A stretch of 64,000 nucleotides of DNA from Microbacterium bovistercoris (lineage in GTDB: Bacteria > Actinomycetota > Actinomycetes > Actinomycetales > Microbacteriaceae), in assembly GCF_003387575.1 (NCBI RefSeq), contig NZ_QUAB01000046.1, forward strand, positions 1 through 64,000, given 5' to 3'. A model generated the notes under the pieces. The model was not told the origin of the DNA and made no database searches. It saw only the letters and a program-made list of their open reading frames with translations. A program made the translations under genes and the position numbers. This document shows positions 23,301 through 34,135 of the stretch, in pieces. How positions within the stretch are numbered: position 1 is the first letter of the stretch; every line of letters begins with the position of its first letter.

Positions 23301-24719
23301 TCAGCCCACCGAACCTTCCATGCCCATCTCGATGAGCTTGTTCAGCTCCATCGCGTACTCCATCGGCAGCTCTCGGGCGATCGGCTCGATGAAGCCCCGC
23401 ACGATCATCGCCATCGCCTCGTCCTCCGGCATGCCTCGGGACTGCAGGTAGAACAGCTGCTCCTCGCTGACCTTCGAGACGGTCGCCTCGTGGCCGAGCT
23501 GCACGTCGTCGACGCGGATGTCGATCGCCGGATAGGTGTCGGAGCGGGACTGCGTGTCGACCAGCAGCGCATCGCAGCGCACGGTGTTCGCTGAGTGGTG
23601 CGCTGCGGGGTCCACCCGCACCTCGCCGCGGTAGCCGGCGCGGCCGCCGCCGCGGGCGATCGACTTCGAGACGATCGACGACTGCGTGTACGGCGCCATG
23701 TGGATCATCTTCGCGCCGGCGTCCTGGTGCTGGCCAGGGCCCGCGAAGGCGACCGACAGGGTCTCGCCCTTGGCGTGCTCGCCCATCAGGTAGATCGACG
23801 GGTACTTCATCGTCACCTTGGAGCCGATGTTGCCGTCGACCCACTCCATGGTCGCGCCCTCGTGCGCCACGGCGCGCTTGGTGACCAGGTTGTAGACGTT
23901 GTTCGACCAGTTCTGGATCGTCGTGTAGCGAACGCGGGCGTTCTTCTTCACGATGATCTCGACGACGGCCGAGTGCAGCGAGTCGGACTTGTAGATCGGG
24001 GCGGTGCAGCCCTCGATGTAGTGCACGTAGCTGTCCTCGTCGGCGATGATCAGCGTGCGCTCGAACTGGCCCATGTTCTCGGTGTTGATCCGGAAGTAGG
24101 CCTGCAGGGGGATCTCGACGTGCACGCCCTTGGGGACGTAGACGAACGAGCCACCCGACCAGACAGCGGTGTTCAGCGCCGCGAACTTGTTGTCCCCCGG
24201 AGGGATGACGGTGCCGAAGTACTCCTCGAAGAACTCCGGGTGCTCGCGCAGCGCCGTGTCGGTGTCCATGAAGATGACACCCTGCTGCTCGAGATCCTCG
24301 CGGATCTGGTGGTAGACCACCTCGGACTCGTACTGCGCGGCGACACCGGCGACCAGGCGCTGACGCTCGGCCTCGGGGATGCCGAGGCGCTCGTAAGTCT
24401 CGCGGATGTCCGCGGGGAGGTCCTCCCAGGACTGCGCCTGCTTCTCGGTGGAGCGGACGAAGTACTTGATGTTGTCGAAGTCGATCTCGCTGAGGTCCGC
24501 ACCCCAGGTCGGCATCGGCTTGCGGCCGAACAGGCCGAGACCCTTCAGACGGGTCTTCAGCATCCACTCGGGTTCGTTCTTGAGTCCGGAGATGTCGCGC
24601 ACGACGGCTTCGCTCAGGCCGCGCTTCGCGCTGGCGCCGGCGACGTCCTCATCGTGCCAGCCGAACTCGTACACCCCCAGCCCTTCGAGCTCGGGGCGGT
24701 CGATCAGCACATCCGACAT
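23301..24719 (-). CDS. sufB: Fe-S cluster assembly protein SufB
   Basis: A 472-residue scaffold protein. SufB marks include [20 protein letters not shown] near residue 180, [32 protein letters not shown] with the essential Cys near 240, and the C-terminal [20 protein letters not shown]. It starts at ATG 24719 with AGAGGAG about 7 bases upstream; a GTG two codons earlier is less likely. It heads sufB-sufD-Rieske-sufC-sufT. The usual actinobacterial neighbours sufR upstream and sufS/sufU downstream are absent here. Confidence 0.96.
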   Translation of the reverse strand: MSDVLIDRPELEGLGVYEFGWHDEDVAGASAKRGLSEAVVRDISGLKNEPEWMLKTRLKGLGLFGRKPMPTWGADLSEIDFDNIKYFVRSTEKQAQSWEDLPADIRETYERLGIPEAERQRLVAGVAAQYESEVVYHQIREDLEQQGVIFMDTDTALREHPEFFEEYFGTVIPPGDNKFAALNTAVWSGGSFVYVPKGVHVEIPLQAYFRINTENMGQFERTLIIADEDSYVHYIEGCTAPIYKSDSLHSAVVEIIVKKNARVRYTTIQNWSNNVYNLVTKRAVAHEGATMEWVDGNIGSKVTMKYPSIYLMGEHAKGETLSVAFAGPGQHQDAGAKMIHMAPYTQSSIVSKSIARGGGRAGYRGEVRVDPAAHHSANTVRCDALLVDTQSRSDTYPAIDIRVDDVQLGHEATVSKVSEEQLFYLQSRGMPEDEAMAMIVRGFIEPIARELPMEYAMELNKLIEMGMEGSVG

Positions 24720-24951
24720 ACACACTCTCCTCTACAGGCCGCAAACGGTGTCATCCGCCCCGACATGCCCGACCCCGTCGAGTGAGCAGGGAGGGGATGC
24801 CGCTGTGGGGCCCTCATCAGCGACGCGTTCATCGCGCCTAAACTGTTGATGATGCGTCTCGCGCTCGGCGCGCGCATCGCAACAATCCGATTCTACAGGT
24901 TCCGCCGACACCCGAGCCGTTTCCCCGGGATGCGTGCGGGCCGGAGGTGCC
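24720..24951. promoter_or_regulatory. Divergent sufB/ctaA promoter region
   Basis: This stretch of 232 bases holds no gene. TAGAAT on the minus strand (24895-24890) is a possible sufB -10, giving a long leader, and TAAACT on the plus strand (24839-24844) is a possible ctaA -10. GGAGG for ctaA is at 24943-24947. No SufR or IscR-type palindrome was recognised. Confidence 0.35.
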
Positions 24952-26073
24952 ATGCACGCCAGTTCCGTCACGTCCCGATCCGAGACGAGCATCGCCATCC
25001 ACCGACCTCTCCGCGTGTTCGCCTGGCTCTCGTTCCTCGCCGAGGTCATCATCATCGGCACCGGCGGTGCGGTGCGGCTCACCGGCTCCGGTCTCGGATG
25101 CTCCGAATGGCCGCTCTGCACACCCGAATCCCTGATCCCGCTGCCCGAACAGGGCATCCACGGCCTCATCGAGTTCGGCAATCGCACCATGACTGGCGTG
25201 GTGGGGCTGGTAGCGCTGGCGGTCGTGCTGCTCACCGTGCACGCGGTCGGAGGTCGTCGCCTGGTGCTCCGCGCGCTGTGGTTCGCGGTCGGCGGCGTCG
25301 TGCTGGCCGTCGCGGTGTACGCGATCGCCGAGGTGCTCGGAGTCGCATACTCCGCGGCGCTGATGTCGGCGGCGCTGCTGCTCTCAGTGATCGCCGGAGC
25401 CGTCGACTCGCTTCGTCGCACTGAGCAGCGGCGGGACCTCGCCCTGCTCGCCTGGATCGTGCTCGCCGGCGTCATGGCACAGGCCGTCGTCGGGGGCTTC
25501 GCCGTGCTCACCGACCTGAACGCGTTCATCGTCGGCTTCCACTACGCATCCTCACTGCTGCTGGTCTGCGTCACCGCCGCCTACCTCGTGCGCCTGTACG
25601 CGGCCCCCGGCCCGCGGGAGACCGCCGTGCCGCGCTGGTTCGCGATCCTCACCCACGTCACAGGCCTCGCACTGGCCGTCACCATCCTGTTCGGCGTGCT
25701 CACCACGGGTTCCGGCCCGCACTCCGGCGACGCCGACATCAAGCGCACGGGCTTCGACGCGACCTGGCTCGCCCACGTGCACTCCTGGCCCGGCTACATC
25801 CTCGCCGCGCTCATCGTCGCGCTGCTGGTCAGCGCCTGGGTACTGCGCCTGCCGACCAGGAACTGGCTGATCGTGCTGACTGCGACCGTGCTCGTGCAGG
25901 TGCTCGTCGGGGTGCTGCAGGCCCGGCACGGGCTGCCTCCGGTGCTGGTCGGCATCCACATGATGCTCGCCTCGCTGTCGGCCGCGGCGTACACGGTCGT
26001 CGTCCTGAAGCTGAAGCGACCGGTCGCGACGGAGCACGCGCCCGCCGTCGCGGCGCACGCAGGCCACGCATAG
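24952..26073 (+). CDS. ctaA: Haem A synthase (COX15/CtaA family)
   Basis: Converts haem O to haem A for cytochrome aa3. In the 373-residue protein, GTGGAVRLTGSGLGCSEWPLC carries the Cys50/Cys56 disulfide pair; HGLIEFGNR has the haem-binding His70 and Glu74; later histidines lie in GFHYASS, HVHSWPG and GIHMML. GGAGG 5 bases before ATG 24952 decides the start. It is longer than common CtaA proteins because of an extra hydrophobic segment pair at about residues 104-158, before MAQAVVGGF. Confidence 0.92.
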   Translation: MHASSVTSRSETSIAIHRPLRVFAWLSFLAEVIIIGTGGAVRLTGSGLGCSEWPLCTPESLIPLPEQGIHGLIEFGNRTMTGVVGLVALAVVLLTVHAVGGRRLVLRALWFAVGGVVLAVAVYAIAEVLGVAYSAALMSAALLLSVIAGAVDSLRRTEQRRDLALLAWIVLAGVMAQAVVGGFAVLTDLNAFIVGFHYASSLLLVCVTAAYLVRLYAAPGPRETAVPRWFAILTHVTGLALAVTILFGVLTTGSGPHSGDADIKRTGFDATWLAHVHSWPGYILAALIVALLVSAWVLRLPTRNWLIVLTATVLVQVLVGVLQARHGLPPVLVGIHMMLASLSAAAYTVVVLKLKRPVATEHAPAVAAHAGHA

Positions 26074-26118
26074 GCCGCACATATCCCTCGCATCGAGGGG
26101 TGCGGCAGAGTTCCGGGC

Positions 26119-26529
26119 ATGAAGAAGACATCCCTGCTCCGTTCCATGCCGTACCTCCTCCTGGTGCTGCTCTCGCTCGCCGCGATCGGCGTCGGGGGCT
26201 GGCTGTCCACCCGTCAGATCGGCGCGATGACGTCGGCGCTGCTGGACGGAACGGCCACGGGCGTCGAGGTCTACGCCGGGCAGAGCTGGGTCGTCCTCGG
26301 CGCGGTCGTGCTCGGGGCCGGCGTGGTCGGTCTGCTGCTCGCGCTCGCTCTCGCCGCTGCGAAGGCCCTCGTGCCCCAGTCGCCGCCTGAGGTCGTCGAG
26401 GCGATCGACCGGTCGGCGGAGCAGGAGGCGCCGGCCGCCGACGAGGCCGACGACGCCGAGGTCGACGACGAGCGGCCGATGGCGGTCGACTCCCCCGACG
26501 AGCCCGTCGGCGCGGCATCCGCCCGCTGA
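26119..26529 (+). CDS. Two-helix membrane protein with acidic tail, unknown function
   Basis: The 136-residue protein has a short basic N-terminus (MKKTSLLRS), a first helix at about residues 10-28, an extracytoplasmic loop with STRQIGAMTSALLDG, a second helix at about 57-79, and a C-terminal cytoplasmic tail very rich in Asp, Glu and Ala. It lies 45 bases after ctaA and ends at a shared terminator. I cannot assign a family. The tail may bind a basic partner. Confidence 0.65.
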   Translation: MKKTSLLRSMPYLLLVLLSLAAIGVGGWLSTRQIGAMTSALLDGTATGVEVYAGQSWVVLGAVVLGAGVVGLLLALALAAAKALVPQSPPEVVEAIDRSAEQEAPAADEADDAEVDDERPMAVDSPDEPVGAASAR

Positions 26530-26535
26530 CAGGAA

Positions 26536-26575
26536 GACGAAGGGCCGGCTCCGCGTACGGAGTCGGCCCTTCGTC
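26536..26575. terminator. Bidirectional hairpin terminator before ctaB
   Basis: A long stem from GACGAAGGGCCG and CTCCG to CGGAG and CGGCCCTTCGTC, with one G-T mismatch, between the convergent membrane protein gene and ctaB. Confidence 0.85.
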
Positions 26576-26584
26576 ATCCCTCGA

Positions 26585-27502
26585 TCAGAACGGCAACAGC
26601 GGGTCGACCGCGACCGCGAAGAAGATGAGTGTCAGGTACGTGATCGAGGCGTGGAACACGCGCATCGGGCGCGGCTCGTTGTGATGCACGGCACGGTTGT
26701 AGAGCCGGTGGGATTCGTAGATGAACCATCCGCCGAAGACCAGCGCCGAGACCGTGTAGACCAGGCCCATCCCCGCCACCGGGATGAGCAGCAGCGAGCA
26801 CGCGACGGTCGCCCAGGCGTAGAGGATGACCTGCAGGCCCACCTGTGACGGGGATCGGGTGACGCCGAGCATCGGCACGTCGACGTCGTCGTAGTCGTCC
26901 TTGTACTTCATCGACAGCGGCCAGTAGTGCGCCGGGGTCCACAGGAACACCAGCACGAACAGCACCATCGGCGGCCAGGCGAGCGAGCCGGTCACCGCCG
27001 TCCAGCCGATCAGCACCGGGAAGCAGCCGGCGATGCCGCCCCAGATGATGTTCTGCTCGGTACGCCGCTTGAGGATCATCGTGTAGATGACCACGTAGAA
27101 GAAGATCGCGACGGCGGACAGGGTCGCGGCGAGCCAGTTGGTCGTCCACCACAGCCACGCGGTGGAGACGACGGCGAGCACCCAGGAGAAGACCAGCGCG
27201 CCGCGCGGTGACACCTCGCCCGTGACCAGCGGACGGTTCTTCGTGCGCTTCATGTGCACGTCGATGTCGCGATCGAGGTACATGTTGAAGGATGCCGCGG
27301 AGCCGGCGCTCATCGCGCCGCCGAAGACCGTCGCGAGGATGAGTCCGACGTCGGACCAGGTGAACGGCGCCCCGTCCTTGGCGAGGATCATCACCGGCAC
27401 GGTGGAGACGAGCAGGAGCTCCATCACACGCGGCTTCGTCAGCGCCACATACCCCTGGATCTTCTGACCGAGCGAGTACGCACGCGCATCGGTCTGCGAC
27501 AT
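26585..27502 (-). CDS. ctaB: Protohaem IX farnesyltransferase (haem O synthase)
   Basis: Adds a farnesyl chain to haem B, giving haem O, the substrate of CtaA. The 305-residue UbiA-type prenyltransferase has about nine membrane helices, the Asp-rich motif [20 protein letters not shown] near residue 73 and the second motif [14 protein letters not shown] near 200. Divergence from tkt is a conserved actinobacterial arrangement. A TAGACT hexamer on the minus strand (27557-27552) is a plausible -10. Confidence 0.95.
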   Translation of the reverse strand: MSQTDARAYSLGQKIQGYVALTKPRVMELLLVSTVPVMILAKDGAPFTWSDVGLILATVFGGAMSAGSAASFNMYLDRDIDVHMKRTKNRPLVTGEVSPRGALVFSWVLAVVSTAWLWWTTNWLAATLSAVAIFFYVVIYTMILKRRTEQNIIWGGIAGCFPVLIGWTAVTGSLAWPPMVLFVLVFLWTPAHYWPLSMKYKDDYDDVDVPMLGVTRSPSQVGLQVILYAWATVACSLLLIPVAGMGLVYTVSALVFGGWFIYESHRLYNRAVHHNEPRPMRVFHASITYLTLIFFAVAVDPLLPF

Positions 27503-27581
27503 CGTCGAGATCGCGATCGCCTCCTCCGTGGGATGCTGACAGTTTCATCCGAGTCTACGGCACCGGTCGTCATGTAACAGG

Positions 27582-27601
27582 CATGTGAAATCCTTCACAT
27601 G
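27582..27601. promoter_or_regulatory. Perfect palindrome CATGTGAA-N4-TTCACATG between ctaB and tkt
   Basis: The 8-bp arms are 27582-27589 and 27594-27601, with spacer ATCC. It lies between the likely ctaB promoter (-10 TAGACT, 27557-27552) and the likely tkt promoter (-10 TAAGCT, 27639-27644; TGAAAT 17 bases upstream). That suits one regulator acting on both. The regulator is unknown. Confidence 0.55.
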
Positions 27602-27744
27602 AGAACGACACCCACTGAAATACGACGTTGTAGAGCGCTAAGCTCAAAATCTCCAGGAGCGCTCATGTGCTGCGCATACCCTTCCGTAACGGCGCGGACG
27701 TGCACGCACGAGCGCCTTTTTCCTTGTCTGAAGGGGCATAAACC

Positions 27745-29841
27745 GTGACGGAAGTCATCTGGAACGATCTCGACCGGCGAGCGGTGGACACCGCCAGAGT
27801 GCTGGCTGCGGATGCCGTGCAGAAGGTGGGGAACGGCCACCCGGGCACGGCGATGAGTCTGGCCCCTGTGGCCTACCTGCTGTATCAGCGGGTGATGCGC
27901 CACGACCCGGCCGACACGCAGTGGATCGGCCGCGACCGTTTCATCCTGTCGGTCGGGCACTCCTCCCTCACCCAGTATGTGCAGCTCTACCTCGGCGGAT
28001 TCGGCCTCGAGCTGTCCGACCTCGAGTCGCTGCGCACCTGGGGCTCCCTGACCCCCGGTCACCCGGAGTACGGGCACACGAAGGGCGTCGAGATCACGAC
28101 AGGTCCGCTCGGCCAGGGCCTCGCCTCGGCGGTCGGCTTCGCCTACGCCTCGCGCTACGAGCGCGGCCTGTTCGACCCGGATGCTGCGGCGGGCGCCAGC
28201 CCCTTCGACCACCACGTGTACGTGATCGCCGGTGACGGCGACCTGCAGGAGGGCGTGACCAGCGAGGCGTCGTCGCTCGCCGGCCACCAGCAGCTCGGCA
28301 ACCTGATCGCGATCTACGACTCGAACCAGATCTCCATCGAGGGCGACACGAACGTGGCCTTCACCGAGGACGTGCGTCAGCGCTACGAGTCCTACGGCTG
28401 GCAGGTGCTCGAGGTCGACTGGCGCCGCACCGGACAGTACGTCGAGGACGTGCAGGAGCTGAACGACGCGATCGAGCAGGGCAAGGCCGAGACCGGCAAG
28501 CCCACCCTGATCATCCTGAAGACCATCATCGGCTGGCCGGCGCCGAACAAGTCCGGCACCGAGTCGGTGCACGGCAACGCCCTGGGTGCCGACGAGGTCG
28601 CCGCGACGAAGGTCGTGCTCGGCTTCGACCCCGAGAAGCACTTCGTCGTCGAGGACGGCGTCATCGCGCACACCCGCGAGCTCGCCGCCCGCGCAGCCGA
28701 GGACCGCGCCGCCTGGCAGACGTCCTTCGACGCGTGGGCCGCCGCCAACCCCGAGCGCAAGGCGCTGCTGGACCGGCTCGAGGCGCACGCGCTCCCCGAG
28801 GGCATCGAAGGCGCCCTGCCGGTGTTCGAGGCCGGCACCGAGGTCTCCACCCGTGCGGCATCCGGCAAGGTCATCAACGCCCTCGCGCCGCAGCTCCCCG
28901 AGCTGTGGGGCGGCTCGGCCGACCTGGCCGGCTCGAACAACACCACGATCTCGGGCGCGCCGTCGTTCATCCCCGCCGAGTGGTCCACGCACGACTGGAA
29001 CGGCAGCCCCTACGGCCGCGTGCTGCACTTCGGCATCCGCGAGCACGCCATGGGCTCGATCCTGAACGGAATCGTGCTGCACGGCCCGACCCGTCCGTTC
29101 GGCGGCACGTTCCTCATCTTCAGCGACTACATGCGCCCAGCGGTGCGCCTGGCCGCGTTGATGGACGTGCCGAGCGTCTTCGTCTGGACGCACGACTCCG
29201 TCGCGCTCGGTGAGGACGGCCCGACCCACCAGCCGATCGAGCAGCTCGCCTCGCTCCGCGCCATCCCGAACCTCACCGTCGTCCGCCCGGCCGACGCCAA
29301 CGAGACCGCGGCGGCCTGGCTCGAGATCCTCAGTCGGCACGGCGGCCCGACCGGCATCGCCCTGACCCGCCAGAACATCCCCGTGTTCGCGCGCGGCGCG
29401 GGCGCGGCATCCGGCGACGAGTTCGCCTCCGCCGCGAACACCGCCAAGGGCGCGTACGTGCTCGCCGAGGCGCCGAACGGCACGCCGGACGTCATCCTCA
29501 TCGCCACGGGCTCCGAGGTGCAGCTGGCGGTCGCCGCGCGTGAGACGCTGGCCGGCGAGGGCGTCAACGCCCGCGTCGTCTCGGCGCCCTCGCTGGAGTG
29601 GTTCGCCGAGCAGGACGAGGCGTACCGTGAAAGCGTGCTGCCCAAGGCCGTCACCGCCCGCGTCTCCGTCGAAGCCGGCTCCGTGCTGAGCTGGCGGGGC
29701 ATCGTCGGCGACCGCGGCCGCTCGATCGGCATCGACCACTTCGGCGCCTCCGCCGACTACAAGACCCTGTTCCAGAAGTTCGGCATCACCGCCGAGGCCG
29801 TCGTCGAGGCGGCGCGCGAGAGCATCAAGGAGAACGCATGA
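27745..29841 (+). CDS. tkt: Transketolase
   Basis: The first gene of the pentose phosphate operon. The 698-residue enzyme transfers two-carbon units between sugar phosphates using thiamine diphosphate. It shows [10 protein letters not shown] near residue 28, VGHSSLTQY near 71, the ThDP motif GDGDLQEG starting near 158, and the conserved [22 protein letters not shown] block [20 protein letters not shown] near 485. It starts at GTG 27745 with GAAGGGG upstream. The stop overlaps tal (ATGA). Confidence 0.97.
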   Translation: MTEVIWNDLDRRAVDTARVLAADAVQKVGNGHPGTAMSLAPVAYLLYQRVMRHDPADTQWIGRDRFILSVGHSSLTQYVQLYLGGFGLELSDLESLRTWGSLTPGHPEYGHTKGVEITTGPLGQGLASAVGFAYASRYERGLFDPDAAAGASPFDHHVYVIAGDGDLQEGVTSEASSLAGHQQLGNLIAIYDSNQISIEGDTNVAFTEDVRQRYESYGWQVLEVDWRRTGQYVEDVQELNDAIEQGKAETGKPTLIILKTIIGWPAPNKSGTESVHGNALGADEVAATKVVLGFDPEKHFVVEDGVIAHTRELAARAAEDRAAWQTSFDAWAAANPERKALLDRLEAHALPEGIEGALPVFEAGTEVSTRAASGKVINALAPQLPELWGGSADLAGSNNTTISGAPSFIPAEWSTHDWNGSPYGRVLHFGIREHAMGSILNGIVLHGPTRPFGGTFLIFSDYMRPAVRLAALMDVPSVFVWTHDSVALGEDGPTHQPIEQLASLRAIPNLTVVRPADANETAAAWLEILSRHGGPTGIALTRQNIPVFARGAGAASGDEFASAANTAKGAYVLAEAPNGTPDVILIATGSEVQLAVAARETLAGEGVNARVVSAPSLEWFAEQDEAYRESVLPKAVTARVSVEAGSVLSWRGIVGDRGRSIGIDHFGASADYKTLFQKFGITAEAVVEAARESIKENA

Positions 29842-30950
29842 GCACCCCCACCGCAGACCTCTCGGCCGCCGGCGTCAGCATCTGGCTCGACGACCTGTCC
29901 CGCACCCGCATCCAGTCGGGCAACCTGCAGCAGCTCATCGACACCCGCAACGTCGTCGGCGTCACCACCAACCCGACGATCTTCGCGAACTCGATGACCA
30001 ACCCCGACGACACGTCGTACGACGCGCAGGTGCACGAGCTGGCCGTGTCGGGAGCCACCGCGGCCGACGCCGTGTTCGCGGCGACCACGCAGGACGTCCG
30101 CGACGCGCTGGACGTGTTCCGCCCGGTCTACGACGCCACCGGCCACGTCGACGGCCGTGTGTCGATCGAGGTCTCCCCCGACCTCGCCCACGACACCGAG
30201 GGCACGATCGCCCAGGCCAAGGAGCTGTGGGACCGCGTCGACCGCCCGAACCTGCTCGTCAAGATCCCCGCGACCAAGGCGGGCCTGCCCGCCATCGCCG
30301 CGACGATCGGCGCCGGCATCAGCGTCAACGTGACGCTGATCTTCAGCCTGGAGCGCTACGCCGAGGTCATCGACGCCTACCTGACCGGTCTCGAGACCGC
30401 GAAGGCTGCGGGCATCGACCTGTCGACGATCCACTCGGTCGCCTCGTTCTTCGTCTCCCGCGTGGACACGGAGACCGACAAACGTCTCGCAGCGATCGGC
30501 ACGGACGAGGCCACCGCGCTGAAGAGCAAGGCGGGCCTCGCCAACGCGCGACTCGCCTACGAGCTCTACGAGCAGACCTTCGCGGGCGATCGCGCGAAGG
30601 CGCTGCTGGATGCCGGTGCCACCCTGCAGCGCCCGCTGTGGGCGTCGACCGGTGTGAAGGACCCGGCGCTGCCTGACACCCTTTACGTGACCGAGCTGGT
30701 CGCCGCCGGTGTCGTGAACACCATGCCGGAGAAGACCCTGGAGGCCACCGCCGACCACGGTGTCGTCACGGGTGACACCGTGACCTCGACCTACGAGGCG
30801 TCGCGCGAGGTCTTCGAGGGCCTGAAGGCCGTCGGGGTCGACTTCGACGACGTCACGCAGGTGCTCGAGGACGAGGGCGTCGCGAAGTTCATCGACTCCT
30901 GGCACGACCTCCTCACCCAGGTCGCGGCGGGGCTCGAGGCCGCGCGATGA
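29838..30950 (+). CDS. tal: Transaldolase
   Basis: The 370-residue enzyme moves a dihydroxyacetone unit from sedoheptulose-7-phosphate to glyceraldehyde-3-phosphate. The Schiff-base Lys is in [12 protein letters not shown] near residue 142; [10 protein letters not shown] near 39 and the [14 protein letters not shown] block are typical. It is of the long actinobacterial type. It overlaps tkt by 4 bases and pgi by 4 bases, so translation is coupled. Confidence 0.96.
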   Translation: MSTPTADLSAAGVSIWLDDLSRTRIQSGNLQQLIDTRNVVGVTTNPTIFANSMTNPDDTSYDAQVHELAVSGATAADAVFAATTQDVRDALDVFRPVYDATGHVDGRVSIEVSPDLAHDTEGTIAQAKELWDRVDRPNLLVKIPATKAGLPAIAATIGAGISVNVTLIFSLERYAEVIDAYLTGLETAKAAGIDLSTIHSVASFFVSRVDTETDKRLAAIGTDEATALKSKAGLANARLAYELYEQTFAGDRAKALLDAGATLQRPLWASTGVKDPALPDTLYVTELVAAGVVNTMPEKTLEATADHGVVTGDTVTSTYEASREVFEGLKAVGVDFDDVTQVLEDEGVAKFIDSWHDLLTQVAAGLEAAR

Positions 30951-32551
30951 GTGTCGCCGTCCACGTCTCGGGGGCGGTCGCCGCCGCCGTCGAGGACACC
31001 GTCCCTCGGCTGGTCGCCGAGCTCATCGCGACCCGCCTCACCAGCGGCGACCCCACGATGTGGGGACCGGAGGCCGAGGCCGAGGCCTCCATCCGTCTCG
31101 GCTGGCTGGAGGCGGTGTCCTACTCGCGTCCGCTCGTGCCTGAGATCACGGCTCTGCGCCAGGAGCTCGCAGGCAAGGGCGTCGACCGCTTCGTGCTGGC
31201 CGGCATGGGCGGCTCGTCCCTCGCACCCGAGGTCATCACCCAGACCGCGGGCGTCCCTCTGACGATCCTCGACTCCACCGCGCCCGGGCAGGTGCTGGCC
31301 GCTCTCGACGACGACCTCGCGCGTACCGCGCTCGTGGTGTCGTCGAAGTCCGGCTCGACCGTGGAGACCGACTCGCAGCGGCGCACGTTCGAGGCCGCCT
31401 TCCGCGACATCGGCATCGACCCCGCAGAGCGGATCGTCGTGGTCACCGACCCCGGTTCGCCGCTCGACGCCTCCGCGCGCGAGGCCGGGTACCGCGTCTT
31501 CAACGCGGACCCGAACGTTGGCGGCCGCTATTCGGCACTCACCGCGTTCGGCCTGGTGCCCTCCGGTCTCGCCGGCGCAGATGTCTCCGAGCTGCTCGAC
31601 GAGGCGGAGGCCTCGCTGCTCGAGGTCGCCATCGACACCGCCTCGAACCCCGCTCTGCGCCTCGCCGCGGCGATCGCCGGCGCCGACCCGCGCCCCGACA
31701 AGCTCGGCCTGATCACCGACGGCACGCACATCGTCGGGCTGCCGGACTGGATCGAGCAGCTCATCGCGGAGTCCACCGGCAAGGAGGGCACCGGCATCCT
31801 GCCCGTGGTGCTGCTGCCGGTCTCCCCCGAGGTCGAGACGACACCGGCCGACCTTCAGCTGGTGCGCCTCGTCGACGACGCCGACGAGTTCCATCTGCCA
31901 GAGCGTCACCACGGCGAGATCCTCGTCAGCGGCACGCTCGGCGCGCAGTTCGTGCTCTGGGAGTACGCCACCGCGATCGCCGGCTACCTGCTCGGCATCA
32001 ACCCGTTCGACCAGCCCGACGTCGAGTCGGCGAAGGTCGCGGCGCGCGGTCTGCTCGATGCGCGTCCCGAGCCCGCCCCTGCCGCATTCGTGCAGGAGGG
32101 CATCGAGGTGCGGGTGTCCGACCCGGCCCTGGCTTCCTCCGGCACGATCGAGGGCGTCCTCGACGCGCTCTGGGCTCAGCTGCCCGATGACGGCTACGTG
32201 GCCGTGCAGGCCTACGTGAACCGCCTAGACCTGCCCCAGCTGCAGGGACTGCGCGAGATGGTCGCGGCGGACTCCGGGCGTCCCGCCACCTTCGGATGGG
32301 GCCCGCGTTTCCTGCACTCCACCGGGCAGTACCACAAGGGCGGTCCCGCCCAGGGCGTCTTCCTGCAGATCCTGGAGCGCACCGACGTGGACCTGGAGAT
32401 CCCGGACCGTCCGTTCACCTTCGGACAGCTCATCGAGGCTCAGGCCGCAGGCGATGCCGCCGTGCTCGCACAGCACCGACGCCCCGTCGTCTCCCTGACC
32501 GTCGCCGACACGTCCGCCGATGTGATGGCGCTGTTCGAAGCCGCTCAGTGA
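30947..32551 (+). CDS. pgi: Glucose-6-phosphate isomerase
   Basis: The 534-residue protein interconverts glucose-6-phosphate and fructose-6-phosphate. It contains the SIS-domain phosphate site [11 protein letters not shown] near residue 87, [10 protein letters not shown] near 130 and the C-terminal [13 protein letters not shown] region with the active-site His/Lys. Having pgi inside the pentose phosphate operon between tal and zwf links carbon recycling directly to the oxidative branch. It overlaps tal by 4 bases; zwf follows after 39 bases. Confidence 0.94.
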   Translation: MSVAVHVSGAVAAAVEDTVPRLVAELIATRLTSGDPTMWGPEAEAEASIRLGWLEAVSYSRPLVPEITALRQELAGKGVDRFVLAGMGGSSLAPEVITQTAGVPLTILDSTAPGQVLAALDDDLARTALVVSSKSGSTVETDSQRRTFEAAFRDIGIDPAERIVVVTDPGSPLDASAREAGYRVFNADPNVGGRYSALTAFGLVPSGLAGADVSELLDEAEASLLEVAIDTASNPALRLAAAIAGADPRPDKLGLITDGTHIVGLPDWIEQLIAESTGKEGTGILPVVLLPVSPEVETTPADLQLVRLVDDADEFHLPERHHGEILVSGTLGAQFVLWEYATAIAGYLLGINPFDQPDVESAKVAARGLLDARPEPAPAAFVQEGIEVRVSDPALASSGTIEGVLDALWAQLPDDGYVAVQAYVNRLDLPQLQGLREMVAADSGRPATFGWGPRFLHSTGQYHKGGPAQGVFLQILERTDVDLEIPDRPFTFGQLIEAQAAGDAAVLAQHRRPVVSLTVADTSADVMALFEAAQ

Positions 32552-32590
32552 TCCCACTGACACCGTGACAACGATCGAGGCACTCCACCG

Positions 32591-34135
32591 ATGACAGTAT
32601 CCATCTCGCGCGGGCACAACCCGCTACGCAATCCCGCCGACCGCCGTCTGAACCGGATCGCCGGGCCGAGCGCCCTGGTGATCTTCGGAGTCACCGGCGA
32701 TCTGTCCCGCAAGAAGCTCATGCCTGCGGTGTACGACCTGGCCAACCGCGGTCTGCTGCCCCCTGGGTTCGCCCTGGTCGGCTTCGCCCGCCGCGACTGG
32801 GAGGACCAGGACTTCGCGCAGGTCGTCTATGAGGCCGTCAAGCAGCACGCGCGCACGCCGTTCCGCGAGGAGACCTGGCAGCACCTGCTGCAGGGCATCC
32901 GGTTCGTGCAGGGCACCTTCGACGATCCGGAGTCGTTCCGCCGTCTGCGGGAGACCGTCGAGAAGCTCGACGTCGAACGCGGCACGATGGGCAACCACGC
33001 CTACTACCTGTCGATCCCGCCGAAGGACTTCCCGACGGTCGCCCGTCAGCTCAAGGAGTCCGGGCTCGTCGGCGATGCGAGCGACGATGATCAGTGCTGG
33101 CGACGTGTCGTGATCGAGAAGCCGTTCGGCAACGACCTGGACTCGGCCCGCGCGCTCAACAGCGCCCTCGAGGTCGCGTTCCCCGCGGACTCGATCTTCC
33201 GCATCGATCACTACCTCGGCAAGGAGACGGTGCAGAACATCCTCGCTCTGCGCTTCGCCAACGAACTGTACGAGCCGATCTGGAACCGCAACCACATCGA
33301 TCACGTGCAGATCACGATGGCCGAGGACATCGGCGTCGGCGGTCGCGCCGGGTACTACGACGGCATCGGCGCGGCGCGCGACGTCATCCAGAACCACCTT
33401 CTGCAGCTGCTCGCCCTGACGGCGATGGAGGAGCCGATCAGCCTCTCGGCCGAACACCTCCGCGCCGAGAAGGAGAAGGTCCTCGAGGCCGTCGAGCTGC
33501 CCGCCGACCTGTCGCTCGCCACCGCGCGCGGCCAGTACGCCGGCGGCTGGCAGGGCGGCGAGAAGGTGAACGGCTTCCTCGAGGAGGACGGGATGAACCC
33601 CCAGTCCACCACCGAGACCTATGCCGCCGTGAAGCTGGAGATCGCGAACCGCCGCTGGGCCGGGGTGCCGTTCTACCTGCGGACCGGCAAGCGTCTCGGT
33701 CGCCGCGTCACCGAGATCGCCGTCGTCTTCAAGCGTGCCCCGCATCATCTGCTCGCCCGCACCTCCGAGCTCGGGCAGAACGCTCTGGTCATCCGCGTGC
33801 AGCCCGACGAGGGCGTCACGATCCGCTTCGGATCGAAGGTCCCCGGCGCCGGCACGCAGGTTCGCGACGTGACCATGGACTTCGGCTACGGGCACGCCTT
33901 CACCGAGGCGAGCCCCGAGGCGTACGAGCGCCTCATCCTGGACGTGCTGCTCGGCGACCCGCCGCTGTTCCCGCGGCACGAGGAGGTCGAGTTGTCCTGG
34001 AAGATCCTCGACCCTGTCGAGGAGTACTGGGCCGCGCAGGGCGGTCCGCTCGAGCAGTACGCCCCCGGCTCCTGGGGCCCGGCATCCGCCGACGCCCTGC
34101 TGGCCCGCGACGGACGAGTCTGGAGACGCCCGTGA
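32591..34135 (+). CDS. zwf: Glucose-6-phosphate 1-dehydrogenase
   Basis: A 514-residue first enzyme of the oxidative pentose phosphate branch. NADP-binding GVTGDLSRKKLMPA is near residue 34, the catalytic signature RIDHYLGKETVQN near 203, and EKPFG near 177. Length is standard. The stop overlaps the opcA GTG (GTGA), and OpcA is known in Corynebacterium to be needed for Zwf assembly and activity. Confidence 0.97.
   Translation: MTVSISRGHNPLRNPADRRLNRIAGPSALVIFGVTGDLSRKKLMPAVYDLANRGLLPPGFALVGFARRDWEDQDFAQVVYEAVKQHARTPFREETWQHLLQGIRFVQGTFDDPESFRRLRETVEKLDVERGTMGNHAYYLSIPPKDFPTVARQLKESGLVGDASDDDQCWRRVVIEKPFGNDLDSARALNSALEVAFPADSIFRIDHYLGKETVQNILALRFANELYEPIWNRNHIDHVQITMAEDIGVGGRAGYYDGIGAARDVIQNHLLQLLALTAMEEPISLSAEHLRAEKEKVLEAVELPADLSLATARGQYAGGWQGGEKVNGFLEEDGMNPQSTTETYAAVKLEIANRRWAGVPFYLRTGKRLGRRVTEIAVVFKRAPHHLLARTSELGQNALVIRVQPDEGVTIRFGSKVPGAGTQVRDVTMDFGYGHAFTEASPEAYERLILDVLLGDPPLFPRHEEVELSWKILDPVEEYWAAQGGPLEQYAPGSWGPASADALLARDGRVWRRP

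Noticed and set aside
24720..24951. SufR or IscR-type operator or a divergent sufR gene upstream of sufB
   Set aside because: No regulator gene is encoded here and no convincing palindrome was seen in this stretch.
24846..25424. Possible leaderless small gene after TAAACT (24839-24844), running into ctaA in another frame
   Set aside because: The translation is Arg-rich with no recognisable domain, and ctaA in its own frame is a clear haem A synthase with a good ribosome-binding site.
27595..29739. A 714-codon open frame antisense to tkt, and similar long frames antisense to other genes (for example 58887-61103 opposite dnaJ/hrcA and 9610-11151 opposite the ABC-F gene)
   Set aside because: Long antisense frames are expected where GC is about 70 percent. 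Their translations are Arg/Gly/Ala/His-rich without domains, while the opposite strand encodes clear conserved proteins.
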